DNA of 37,416 nucleotides from a virus, in IMG/VR virus record IMGVR_UViG_3300005600_000053, positions 1 through 37,416 of that record; one strand, 5' to 3'. Positions 13,772 through 20,775 of this stretch are shown here, one piece after another. The notes beneath the pieces were generated by a model, which did not search any database, was not told the DNA's origin, and worked only from the letters and a program-made list of their open reading frames with translations. Both the position numbers and the translations under genes were made by a program. The first letter of the stretch is position 1; the number at the start of each line of letters is the position of its first letter.

Positions 13772-14345
13772 CGGATCAATTGGCGGCTACAGCCTCGGCG
13801 CAATCGTCCACGGCGACAGCCTCTCCGGCGATCCGCGTTCCGAAAGCCAGACCCGGATGTATCCGATCTGGCAAGCCATCGGCGACGGGTGGGCGAACTC
13901 GATCATGGCTCCGACGATGGAGGATGCCATGCGGGAGATCGCCACGACGCAGGCGACCATCGGCCGAAGCCTGACGTGGAAGCCCGGTCGCCCCGACGCC
14001 AAGGGCCGCCCAACTGTCGAGTGGTCCCTGCGATATCCGGACGGCCGCGTTACGACGGGAACTGTCCGACGCAAGCGATCCAACATCATCACGGCCGAAG
14101 GCTCGCGCCGGACGACGCATGCTCGCAAGCCGAAGATCATGGCCGCTATCATCGCCGAATACCGTTCCGGCGACGAGTCCGTGGCGAAGATCGCTAAGCG
14201 CCACGGCGTCACGGCGAGGACGATTTACCAGATCCTCGAAGACGCCGGAGTGCCGAAGCGATCCGTGTTCGGCGTGAAACCGTCTAGGAAGCCCGTACAG
14301 CGCGATGACGACGCTTCGGCTACCCAGGCACATAAAAACCGATGA
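13764..14345 (+). CDS. Hypothetical protein with C-terminal helix-turn-helix
   Basis: 193 residues, starting at ATG 13764 and overlapping the preceding gene by eight bases. Residues about 124-163 (KIMAAIIAEYRSGDESVAKI then AKRHGVTARTIYQIL) form a clear homeodomain-like helix-turn-helix as found in resolvases and transposases. The N-terminal half (about 1-105) includes MYPIWQAIGDGWANSIMAPT and a beta-rich stretch, not recognised. A DNA-binding regulator of middle or late genes is plausible. The protein ends with a basic tail. Confidence 0.6.
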   Translation: MPDGSIGGYSLGAIVHGDSLSGDPRSESQTRMYPIWQAIGDGWANSIMAPTMEDAMREIATTQATIGRSLTWKPGRPDAKGRPTVEWSLRYPDGRVTTGTVRRKRSNIITAEGSRRTTHARKPKIMAAIIAEYRSGDESVAKIAKRHGVTARTIYQILEDAGVPKRSVFGVKPSRKPVQRDDDASATQAHKNR

Positions 14346-14407
14346 TGCGCGCTCACGGGCCGTATTTTGGGCCGTAGCGGCGAACGTAGCGACGGATGGA
14401 GGGCGAC

Positions 14408-14719
14408 ATGACGCCGGAGCAGAAGCGGGAGTGGGTTGAAGCGGCCAAGGGGCCGTTCGAGGTGGAGCCGGGTAAGTATCCGGACGGGCTTGAGTTCGGC
14501 GACTGGATTTTCGAGCAGGTTGTCGAGGCCGTGACCCCGCTGATCCGCAAGGCTGTGCTGGAGGAAGCGGCAGAGCGCATTTACTACGCCGTTGACGCGA
14601 TGGAGCCGCCGGACGGCTGGTCGGACGCCGAAAAGTCGAAATGGGAAAACGGAACGCTGGATGCGGTTAACGTGGCGGAGGCCACCATTCGCGACATGAT
14701 CGACAAGGAGGCCGACTGA
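14408..14719 (+). CDS. Hypothetical protein, paralog of the gene at 13490-13771
   Basis: 103 residues. ATG 14408 is chosen over ATG 14396 because GGAGGG lies just upstream and the product then begins MTPEQKREW like its paralog. It also carries VVEAVTPLIRKAVLEEAAER, matching the other gene's central helix. The 62 bases before it hold no gene; they contain two copies of GGGCCGTA separated by four bases. The stop overlaps the next start as TGATG. Confidence 0.62.
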   Translation: MTPEQKREWVEAAKGPFEVEPGKYPDGLEFGDWIFEQVVEAVTPLIRKAVLEEAAERIYYAVDAMEPPDGWSDAEKSKWENGTLDAVNVAEATIRDMIDKEAD

Positions 14720-15168
14720 TGGGCAAGCACGACATCGCTCCGACGCCCGAACGTCTCGCCAAGAGCGCCGTCGTCTCCGGCGAGACGATCCGCGCCGGCG
14801 TTAAGGCGTGGTACGACATGGACCAGGCCGGGCCGCCCGTGATCGAGCGCGTCGAGAAGTACATCACGCCCGATCAGTTCAGGTTCATGCGCGACTACCG
14901 TGCCGACCTGATCCGCTCCGGCATCTGGCGCAGCCCGCCCGCAGGCACATACGGCGAGGTGACCGGCGGCGAACAGTCCACGGTCGCCGATCTGGCGTTC
15001 ACCCGCGTCATCCGCATTGAGCGCTACGTGTGCAGCCACATGGGCACGGCGGCCAAGGATCTGCTGCGCAACGTGGCGGTAGACGGCGCGACCGTGCCTG
15101 CCCACACGCCGCCGTACTGGCTGCGGCCGTTTCGACGCGCCGTCACCGTGGCGATGGGGTGGCGGTGA
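14719..15168 (+). CDS. Hypothetical protein at the early/late junction, possible regulator
   Basis: 149 residues starting with MGKHDIAPTPERLAKSAVVS. It is mainly helical, with a middle segment (ITPDQFRFMRDYRADLIRSG) and a C-terminal part containing RVIRIERYVCSHMG and a basic end. The build reminds me of phage proteins (DUF6456-like) found before the packaging genes, but the match is weak. Its place, as the last gene of the early operon before a promoter-like and terminator-like junction, suits a late-transcription regulator; this is inference. Confidence 0.5.
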   Translation: MGKHDIAPTPERLAKSAVVSGETIRAGVKAWYDMDQAGPPVIERVEKYITPDQFRFMRDYRADLIRSGIWRSPPAGTYGEVTGGEQSTVADLAFTRVIRIERYVCSHMGTAAKDLLRNVAVDGATVPAHTPPYWLRPFRRAVTVAMGWR

Positions 15169-15173
15169 TGCGC

Positions 15174-15202
15174 TTGACACTAGCGTCGAAAGGTGATAAC
15201 CG
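15174..15202 (+). promoter_or_regulatory. Promoter-like sequence before the late genes (putative)
   Basis: A perfect TTGACA lies at 15174-15179, six bases after the stop of the early operon. GATAAC at 15195-15200 could serve as a -10 box, but at a short spacing of 15 bases; TAACCG at 17-base spacing is a weak match. The box starts a stretch of about 117 bases without a convincing gene. Confidence 0.35.
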
Positions 15203-15236
15203 TGAGGGGCACGACACGAAATCCGCCAAAAATCAG

Positions 15237-15267
15237 GCCTGCACGGCTCCGCTCTCGGCGGGCTTTT
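15237..15267 (+). terminator. Terminator-like hairpin at the early/late boundary
   Basis: GCCTGC (15237-15242) pairs with GCGGGC (15258-15263), with one G-T pair, around a 15-base loop; it is followed by four T and then CTG. The stem is short and the loop long, so termination would be partial. It lies downstream of the -35-like box and upstream of the first late gene, the place where phages often put an antiterminator-controlled terminator. Confidence 0.4.
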
Positions 15268-15285
15268 CTGTGACCGGAGGCTGAG

Positions 15286-15573
15286 ATGCGTCGCTACGTG
15301 ACGATGGCGCGGCCGAAAGCCTGTGAAGCCGCGAAGGCGGTATTGCATGATCCGGCCAGAAGCAAGAAGGCGATGACCGCAGCCGGTCGCCATCTGACGC
15401 AGCCAACGCGCGCCGGCTACTACGACGATGCGGCCGAAGCTTTCGTCGAGCATCCGCACATCACCGTGTTCGAGGCCGACAACGAACCATTCCGAACGGG
15501 CCTGCTGGACGCGAATGGCGCGGATATCTACGCGGTTGATGAGCGCGAGCCGATAGGATTCAGGCTGAGATGA
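15286..15573 (+). CDS. Hypothetical protein, first gene of the late region
   Basis: 95 residues, ATG 15286 with GGAGG five bases upstream; an internal ATG at 15304 is possible. The N-terminus is basic and Ala-rich (MARPKACEAAKAVLHDPARS), the C-terminal half acidic, ending EREPIGFRLR. No family is recognised. Its stop overlaps the start of the Tat-signal gene. Confidence 0.6.
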   Translation: MRRYVTMARPKACEAAKAVLHDPARSKKAMTAAGRHLTQPTRAGYYDDAAEAFVEHPHITVFEADNEPFRTGLLDANGADIYAVDEREPIGFRLR

Positions 15574-15954
15574 GCATTAGCCGACGCGATCTGTTCAAGA
15601 CGGCCGGCGCTGCGGCTGCGGTCGCGGCCGTGCCGGCGCTTCCGTTTATGGGTAATGCAAGCGCATTGCCGACGCTCTACGGCGACATGATCCACGACGA
15701 TGCGCCGGCGTTGAATGCGCTGATCCGTGGCAAGCCCGTCCGCAACCTGTCAAGCGCAATTGTGCGCATGCCAGAGCGCGTGGTTCACGGCGGCAGGTTT
15801 CTGCTGAAAGCGCCGCTGGACGCTCGAAACGGCGGCTGGATAAACTTCAGCCAGTCGTATTTTCAGATGGCCGAAGATTTCGACGGTAGGGGGCATGATC
15901 GTGGTTGACAAGAGCGTGGCGGGAGACTGTTTCGTCAACGCGCGCGCCGCATGA
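15570..15954 (+). pseudogene. Tat-signal protein with a 3'-terminal frameshift (stop at 15908, or at 15954 if shifted)
   Basis: The N-terminus has a clear twin-arginine signal: SRRDLFK at 4-10, an Ala/Val-rich core to about 26, and an ASA cleavage-like site at 30-32. The mature part begins YGDMIHDDAPALNALIRGKP, like the opening of beta-helix tailspike domains. The frame stops at TGA 15906-15908, giving 112 residues. However, the +1 frame entered through the G5 run at 15889-15893 reads MIVVDKSVAGDCFVNARAA and stops at 15952-15954 in an ATGA overlap with the next gene, the pattern of the whole operon. So one extra G, or a programmed +1 shift, is likely; the intact product would be about 127 residues and exported by the Tat pathway. 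Confidence 0.7.
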
Positions 15955-16136
15955 CCATCGCCCTAGTCACGCTCGCCTGTGTCAGCCTCGCCGGCCAGCC
16001 GCTCACATGCGAACACACGGACCCGCAGCCGATGGCCTCGCTGCGCGCCTGCTATGACGCCGGGATCAGCTACGCCGAGCGCACGCTGTTCCGGTGGCCT
16101 AACGCCTATGTGCATTTCGATTGTCTGAGGGCGTGA
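15951..16136 (+). CDS. Small exported Cys-containing protein
   Basis: 61 residues with a signal-peptide-like start: MTIALVTLACVSLAG is hydrophobic with only a short N-region, and the remaining chain contains three Cys (CEHTDP, RACYDAG, HFDCLRA) that could form disulfides in the periplasm. Small proteins of this build occur in many phages of alphaproteobacteria near the late-gene start, with no proven role. A lysis- or superinfection-related role is a guess. Its start overlaps the +1-frame stop of the Tat gene. Confidence 0.62.
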   Translation: MTIALVTLACVSLAGQPLTCEHTDPQPMASLRACYDAGISYAERTLFRWPNAYVHFDCLRA

Positions 16137-16288
16137 TGAGCGAAGACAAGCCGACCGACAACCTGGTGGCGGATTACAGCGACGAGATTACGGATGCGCA
16201 GATTGACTATCTCATCCGTCTTGTGGGTAGTGGCGAAGATGAGCAGGACTTTCAGATTGTGAGAGTCAAAGCACCGTCATGGTGGTGA
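16136..16288 (+). CDS. Small acidic hypothetical protein
   Basis: 50 residues from ATG 16136 (TGATG overlap) to TGA 16286-16288. It is strongly acidic and begins MSEDKPTDNLVADYSDEITD, ending KAPSWW. The tight overlap at the 5' end and one-base gap to the next start support it. No domain recognised. Confidence 0.5.
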   Translation: MSEDKPTDNLVADYSDEITDAQIDYLIRLVGSGEDEQDFQIVRVKAPSWW

Positions 16289-16289
16289 T

Positions 16290-16649
16290 GTGACTAACGA
16301 AGACCGCGACGAAGCGGGCCGCTTTTATAAGGGGCACAAAAGCGCAGGCCCAGGCCGGCCGAAGGGCTCGCGCAACAAGCTCTCCGAAGCGTTCTTTGAC
16401 GACTTCTACGCCGACTGGAAAGAGCATGGAAAGACCGCGATCCAGGACGCGCGCCTGAAAGATCCTGTCGCCTACATGAAAACAGCGGCAAGCCTGATGC
16501 CGAAGGAACTGGCGGTCAAATCCGTAGAGGATTCACTGACCGATGAGCAGCTTGCCGAGTACATCGACGCTCTCGACGGAGAGCTTGAGCGCCGTGCGCG
16601 CGAAGTTGGCGGAGATTCAGGGCCGCCGGAGGGCGCGCCGGTTCATTGA
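16290..16649 (+). CDS. Terminase small subunit-like protein (DUF5681 type)
   Basis: 119 residues starting at GTG 16290. The N-terminus DEAGRFYKGHKSAGPGRPKG then SRNKLSEAFFDDFYADW matches the DUF5681 domain, with the GRPKGSRNK basic patch for DNA binding. The central DPVAYMKTAASLMPKEL is a common feature of this group, which sits directly before the large terminase in many podoviruses, so a small-subunit role (DNA recognition for packaging) is likely. The acidic C-terminus overlaps the next frame by about 107 bases. No ribosome-binding site is obvious. Confidence 0.72.
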   Translation: MTNEDRDEAGRFYKGHKSAGPGRPKGSRNKLSEAFFDDFYADWKEHGKTAIQDARLKDPVAYMKTAASLMPKELAVKSVEDSLTDEQLAEYIDALDGELERRAREVGGDSGPPEGAPVH

Positions 16650-17268
16650 CACCCTATGGCCCGACGATGGGCCGTATCGGCGTGAACTCTATCCGAAGCA
16701 CCTGCAATTCTTCGAAGCCGGCAGGTTCTACAAGGAACGCGGCTTCATCGCCGGCAACCGCGTCGGTAAGACGCTCGCGGGCGGCACTGAGCTAACGTAT
16801 CACCTGACGGGTGAATATCCCGACTGGTGGCCCGGTCGCCGCTTCGATGAGCCGACGCGCTGCATCGCAGCTGGCGATACATACGAGTCCACGCGCGACA
16901 TCATTCAGAACAAGCTCTGCGGGCCGTGGGAAGACATCGGCACGGGCTTGATACCTGGCGACGCCATCATAGGCCGGGATCTGCGGGCGGGCGTCTCCAA
17001 GGCGATGAGCGAGGTCTACGTGCGCCACGTGAGCGGCGGCACGTCAACGCTCTCGCTGCGGTCATACGATCAGGGGCGCAAGCTGTTCCAAGGCGTCGAG
17101 CGGCATTTCTGCTGGTGTGATGAAGAGCCGCCGCTGGATATCTGGACGGAGATGCTAACCCGAACGATGGCGGTCGGCGATTTCGCTGGTGGGCTGATGA
17201 TCGGCACGTTCACGCCGTTGAGCGGCATGTCGGACGTGGTGTTGGCGTTCATGGAGGATGGTGACTAG
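16543..17268 (+). CDS. terL: Terminase large subunit, ATPase half (ends at in-frame amber)
   Basis: 241 residues. Walker A GNRVGKT at 71-77, Walker B FCWCDEEPP at 189-197 with the catalytic acid pair D193/E194, and coupling motif TFTPLSG at 222-228 identify the packaging motor ATPase of a P22-like large terminase. The frame ends at TAG 17266-17268, and the next codon, GTG 17269, continues in the same frame with the nuclease half. The N-terminus is uncertain: ATG 16543 lies deep inside the small-subunit gene, while GTG 16594 fits the usual family start better. Amber is a genuine stop elsewhere in the window. Confidence 0.85.
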   Translation: MSSLPSTSTLSTESLSAVRAKLAEIQGRRRARRFIDTLWPDDGPYRRELYPKHLQFFEAGRFYKERGFIAGNRVGKTLAGGTELTYHLTGEYPDWWPGRRFDEPTRCIAAGDTYESTRDIIQNKLCGPWEDIGTGLIPGDAIIGRDLRAGVSKAMSEVYVRHVSGGTSTLSLRSYDQGRKLFQGVERHFCWCDEEPPLDIWTEMLTRTMAVGDFAGGLMIGTFTPLSGMSDVVLAFMEDGD

Positions 17269-18009
17269 GTGCCCAAGTTCCTCGTCAACGTCGGCTGGGA
17301 CGACGTTCCCCACCTAGCCGACGACGAGAAGAAGGCCCTAGCGAACGCATACCCGCCGCACGAGCGCGACGCCCGCATGAAGGGCATTCCGGCGCTTGGC
17401 TCCGGCGCAATCTATCCAGTGCCCGAGGATGTCTATCTCGTAGAGCCGCGCCCGCTGCCGAATTGGTGGCCGCGCGCTTACGGGCTTGACGTGGGCTGGA
17501 ACAAGACGGCCGCGATCTTCGGCGCATGGGATCGCGACGCTGACGTGCTTTACCTGATCGACGAGCATTACCAGAGCTACGGCGAGCCGTCAGTCCATGC
17601 GGCTGCTATTCGGCGAAGAGCGGGCGATTGGATGCCCGGAGTCATCGACCCCGCGTCGATGGGCTCGAACCAGCGCGACGGACGCTCGCTCTTCGCGGAA
17701 TACCAGGAACTCGGGCTACACCTGACCACGGCTCAGAACGCGGTCGAGGCAGGCATCTTCAAGGTTTGGGAGATGCTGAGCCAGGGCCGGCTGAAGGTCT
17801 TCAGCACGCTCGCCAACACGCGCGCCGAGATGCGCATTTACCGCCGCGATGATCGTGGGCGGGTTGTGAAGGAACGCGATCACTTGATGGACGCCATGCG
17901 CTACCTCGTGATGAGCGGGCCGGCAGTCGCCGAGTACATGCCCGAGTTCATCGAGGAAGGCGACCGCGAGATGGCGACGTACAGCCGTGATTCGGTGACG
18001 GGGTATTGA
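17269..18009 (+). CDS. terL: Terminase large subunit, nuclease half
   Basis: 246 residues from GTG 17269, directly after the amber codon and in the same frame. VGWDDVPHL at 8-16 and PPHERDARMKGIPALGSGAI are standard for the linker of P22-like large terminases. The RNase H-like nuclease carries acidic residues at D74 (GLDVGWNKT), D127 (IDPASMGS) and D204/D208 (KERDHLMDAMRY). This domain cuts the DNA concatemer. GGAGG at 17253-17257 could serve as a ribosome-binding site for a separate protein, but the gap of 11 bases is long. Whether the two halves are fused by readthrough or made apart is unknown. Confidence 0.85.
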   Translation: MPKFLVNVGWDDVPHLADDEKKALANAYPPHERDARMKGIPALGSGAIYPVPEDVYLVEPRPLPNWWPRAYGLDVGWNKTAAIFGAWDRDADVLYLIDEHYQSYGEPSVHAAAIRRRAGDWMPGVIDPASMGSNQRDGRSLFAEYQELGLHLTTAQNAVEAGIFKVWEMLSQGRLKVFSTLANTRAEMRIYRRDDRGRVVKERDHLMDAMRYLVMSGPAVAEYMPEFIEEGDREMATYSRDSVTGY

Positions 18010-18224
18010 TGATGGAGACGCAGCAGACAATCGACGCGCGCAAGGTCATGAAGGCCATGGAATGCTATCTCCGGCAGTGCGAGGAAGACGGTCGGAAGCC
18101 TGAATGTGGCTTTGTCGCTCCCGTCACCGGGCTGCGGCTGACCGTCGATGTCCTCCCGGAATGTGAACGCCGGCCGATTCGCGATGAGATGCCGCCGATC
18201 TGCTTTGGCGGGGCGAATACCTGA
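18009..18224 (+). CDS. Small hypothetical protein
   Basis: 71 residues starting at ATG 18009 (TGATG overlap with the terminase) and ending in the TGATG overlap with the portal gene. It has four Cys (AMECYLRQCEEDGRKPECGF and PECERRP) and a final PPICFGG, so a small zinc-binding fold is possible. Small genes between terminase and portal are frequent in podoviruses; role unknown. Confidence 0.6.
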   Translation: MMETQQTIDARKVMKAMECYLRQCEEDGRKPECGFVAPVTGLRLTVDVLPECERRPIRDEMPPICFGGANT

Positions 18225-20407
18225 TGCTCGACCTTGAAGACGACATGGAGCCCATCGAAGGCCCCGGCATGGACGATATGCCGATGCACGAGATGGCTGA
18301 AGGCGAGGAAGGCGAACTAGAGCCGACGCCGCCGCTCACGCTCCAAGCCATCGTCGAGCACGCCATGAACGGCGGCAACGTCGCCGATCTGCTGGCCGAC
18401 GAGTTCCTGAACACGACCGGCCAGGACGTGTTGCGCGACTTCGAGGAAGACTACCAGGACAACGCCGGCTGGCGGAAACAACGCAGCGACGCCATGAAGG
18501 CGACGACGCAGACGGACGAGAAGAAGTCCACGCCCTGGCCCGGCGCTGCGAACGTCAAATATCCGCTGCTGACCACGGCATCGATGCAGTTCTCGGCGCG
18601 GACGTACAGCGCCATCGTCCCCGGCAAGACCATCGTTCGGGCGCAGACGACGGGCAAGGACCCGCAGAACGTCAAGCAGGCCCGTGGCGAGCGCGTCGCA
18701 GAGCATATGTCGCACCAAATCCTCGAAGAGATCGAGGGCTGGGAAGACGACATGGACGCGCTGCTGACGGCGCTCCCGACTGACGGCCAGCAGTTCAAGA
18801 AGGTCTATTGGGACTTCGAGGAAGGCCGGCCGTGCGTGGAGCTTGTGCCGGCTGACAAGGTGACGGTCGCGCCGGGCACGCGGGACATTGAAACCAGCCC
18901 GCGCGTTACGGTGCAATTCGAACGCTTCCCGCGCGAGATCGAGGGGCGCATTCGTCTCGACCGCTGGCGCAAGCTGCCGGAAGGCCAACGCTACTACGAC
19001 GTGGAAGGCGACGAGAAGCACGAGCCCGTTGAGTTCCTTGAGCAGTACGCCTGGCTGGATCTGGACGAAGACGGCCTGTCCGAGCCGTACATCATCATCT
19101 GCGACCGCAAGAATGGTCATGTGGCCCGGATTGAGCCGCGCTATGGCCTAGAGGACGTGCTTGCGAACGAGGCCGGCGAGATCGTCAGCGTCAAGGCGAC
19201 GCCGATGCTGGTGCCATATCGCTTCATGCCCGATCCCGAGGGCGGCTATTTCGGCATTGGCTTCGGCAAGCTGCTGCATCCGATCAATGCGACGGTCAAC
19301 AGCGTCCTGAACCAGTTGATCGACGCCGGCACGCTGGCGAACACGCAGTCGGGCTTCATCGCGACGGGCTCGCTGACGCCGCGAGGCGGCAAGACGCGGG
19401 CGCAGATCCCGCAGATGAACGTCCTTGAGCCGGGCAAGTTCCACCCGGTCAACGCGACCGGCGCTTCGTTGCGTGATAGCATCTACCACGTGCAGTTTCC
19501 CGGCCCGTCCGTGGTGCTGTTCCAACTCCTTGGCCTGCTGATCGACGCAGGTAAGGAGATCGCGTCCATCAAGGATCTTGCCGGCGATCACCCGGCGACG
19601 ATGCCTGCGACGACGACGCTCGCCCTGATCGAACAGGGCATGAAGGTCTTCACGTCGATCCAGCGGCGTATCCATCGCTCGTTCCGCAACGAACTGCGGC
19701 TGATCTACAAGCTGAACAGCCGCTATCTGCCGCAAGAGAAGTACCTGCGGGTTCTCGACGACGAGCAGGCGAACGTCGAGGCGGACTACGCGGTCGATGA
19801 CTTCGACATTGCGCCCGTCACCGACCCGGCGATGGCGTCCGATCAGGTCAAGATGGCGCGGGCGCAGTTCTTGATGCAGTTCATCGGCGCGCCTGGCGTG
19901 AACGTGCAGGCGATCTACCAGCGCGTATGGGATGCGGCCGGCATCGAAAACCAGGACGAACTGATCGAGCAGCCGGACCCGGCGATGCAGCAGTTGCAGA
20001 TTGCGCAGATGCAGGCGGCGGCGACGCAGCAGCACGTGGACAACATCACGAAGATTGCCGAGAGCGCCGCGAAGGTGGCGAAGGATCGGGCCAGCGCGCT
20101 CAAGGATCTGATGGAGGCTGAGGCCATCGAGCCCGGCCAGCAGTCGGACGAGTTCGTCGGCATCATGCAGGCGCTAAGCGGCGCGTTGGGAGCAATGCAG
20201 GAGCCAATGAATGGCGGAAGTCAGCAAGGATCAGTTGGCGGAATGGCTGGCGGCCCCGGCGGCGCAGGTGTTCCGGGATCAGGTGGTGGCGGCGGCGGAC
20301 GGGATCGCGGACCAGTTGGTGACGGGTTCCTGGCTCCGGGCGTCATCGGTGGAGCAAACGGCGCTGGCAGCGACGGCTTTGGCCTACCAGAGACAGGGCT
20401 GGCTTGA
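18224..20407 (+). CDS. Portal protein (P22 gp1-like)
   Basis: 727 residues as read. After an acidic N-terminus, the core has features of podovirus portals: WRKQRSDAMKATTQTDEKKS, STPWPGAANVKYPLL, IYHVQFPGPSVVLFQLLGLL and EIASIKDLAGDHPATMPATT. It forms the ring at the packaging vertex and carries the DNA channel. The C-terminal helical barrel-like part (about 560-650) is Gln/Ala-rich. Residues after about 662 turn into a Gly-rich tail with poor third-position G/C, and the same DNA codes another protein in a different frame (20211-20474), so the last 65 residues are suspect. Confidence 0.88.
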   Translation: MLDLEDDMEPIEGPGMDDMPMHEMAEGEEGELEPTPPLTLQAIVEHAMNGGNVADLLADEFLNTTGQDVLRDFEEDYQDNAGWRKQRSDAMKATTQTDEKKSTPWPGAANVKYPLLTTASMQFSARTYSAIVPGKTIVRAQTTGKDPQNVKQARGERVAEHMSHQILEEIEGWEDDMDALLTALPTDGQQFKKVYWDFEEGRPCVELVPADKVTVAPGTRDIETSPRVTVQFERFPREIEGRIRLDRWRKLPEGQRYYDVEGDEKHEPVEFLEQYAWLDLDEDGLSEPYIIICDRKNGHVARIEPRYGLEDVLANEAGEIVSVKATPMLVPYRFMPDPEGGYFGIGFGKLLHPINATVNSVLNQLIDAGTLANTQSGFIATGSLTPRGGKTRAQIPQMNVLEPGKFHPVNATGASLRDSIYHVQFPGPSVVLFQLLGLLIDAGKEIASIKDLAGDHPATMPATTTLALIEQGMKVFTSIQRRIHRSFRNELRLIYKLNSRYLPQEKYLRVLDDEQANVEADYAVDDFDIAPVTDPAMASDQVKMARAQFLMQFIGAPGVNVQAIYQRVWDAAGIENQDELIEQPDPAMQQLQIAQMQAAATQQHVDNITKIAESAAKVAKDRASALKDLMEAEAIEPGQQSDEFVGIMQALSGALGAMQEPMNGGSQQGSVGGMAGGPGGAGVPGSGGGGGGRDRGPVGDGFLAPGVIGGANGAGSDGFGLPETGLA

Positions 20408-20474
20408 GGCGCTGGAAGCATTCGATCAACTAGCGAGCGAGGATGAGGATGAACCTGGAACAGGGGAAGTTTAA
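20211..20474 (+). CDS. Hypothetical helical protein overprinted on the portal 3' end
   Basis: 87 residues from ATG 20211 to TAA 20472-20474. A TGA sits immediately before the ATG in the same frame. The product looks like a proper folded helical protein (AEVSKDQLAEWLAAPAAQVF, then ALAYQRQGWLEALEAFDQLA), and its codons almost all end in G or C. The portal reading of the same 197 bases is Gly-rich with many A or T third positions. I judge this frame to be the older coding frame. No family is recognised. Confidence 0.65.
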   Translation: MAEVSKDQLAEWLAAPAAQVFRDQVVAAADGIADQLVTGSWLRASSVEQTALAATALAYQRQGWLEALEAFDQLASEDEDEPGTGEV

Positions 20475-20775
20475 CCCCGGCTTCGAGCCGGTCGAATACC
20501 GCTGTCTGGTGCTGCCTGACGATACAGAGACCAAGGTCGGGAACATCATCATTCCCGAGCCCGTGCTTGACCGTGAGAAGCACGCCCAAGTGAAGGGAAC
20601 GCTCGTGAGCGTAGGCGCGAAGGCGTTTGAGGACTGGGGCGACGACCGCGCCGCTCTGAAGCCCGGCACGCGCGTCATTTACGCCAAATATTGTGGTGTC
20701 GAGATCAAGGGCGAGGACGACCGTACCTATCGTCTGATCACGGACAAGGATATCGGCGCGAGGATCTACGAATGA
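20443..20775 (+). CDS. GroES-like co-chaperonin
   Basis: 110 residues with the Cpn10 fold pattern: EYRCLVLPDDTETKVGNIII at about 18-37 (the roof and mobile-loop region), LVSVGAKAFED, LKPGTRVIYAKYCGVEIKG and the closing YRLITDKDIGARIYE. In phages a co-chaperonin (T4 gp31 and similar) works with host GroEL to fold the coat protein. Its place between portal and scaffold fits. The N-terminus overlaps the previous gene by 32 bases; ATG 20449 is an alternative start. Substrate and partner are inferred. Confidence 0.72.
   Translation: MRMNLEQGKFNPGFEPVEYRCLVLPDDTETKVGNIIIPEPVLDREKHAQVKGTLVSVGAKAFEDWGDDRAALKPGTRVIYAKYCGVEIKGEDDRTYRLITDKDIGARIYE

Noticed and set aside
14346-14407. Two GGGCCGTA copies four bases apart before the 14408 gene
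   Set aside because: Too short to call an operator or att site; no further copies noticed nearby.
15168-15284. 38-codon frame at the early/late junction
   Set aside because: The product has no folded look, and the DNA carries a -35-like box and a terminator-like hairpin; the frame is probably chance.
19148-20035. 295-codon minus-strand frame
   Set aside because: Antisense of the portal gene, Leu/Arg-rich, no motif.
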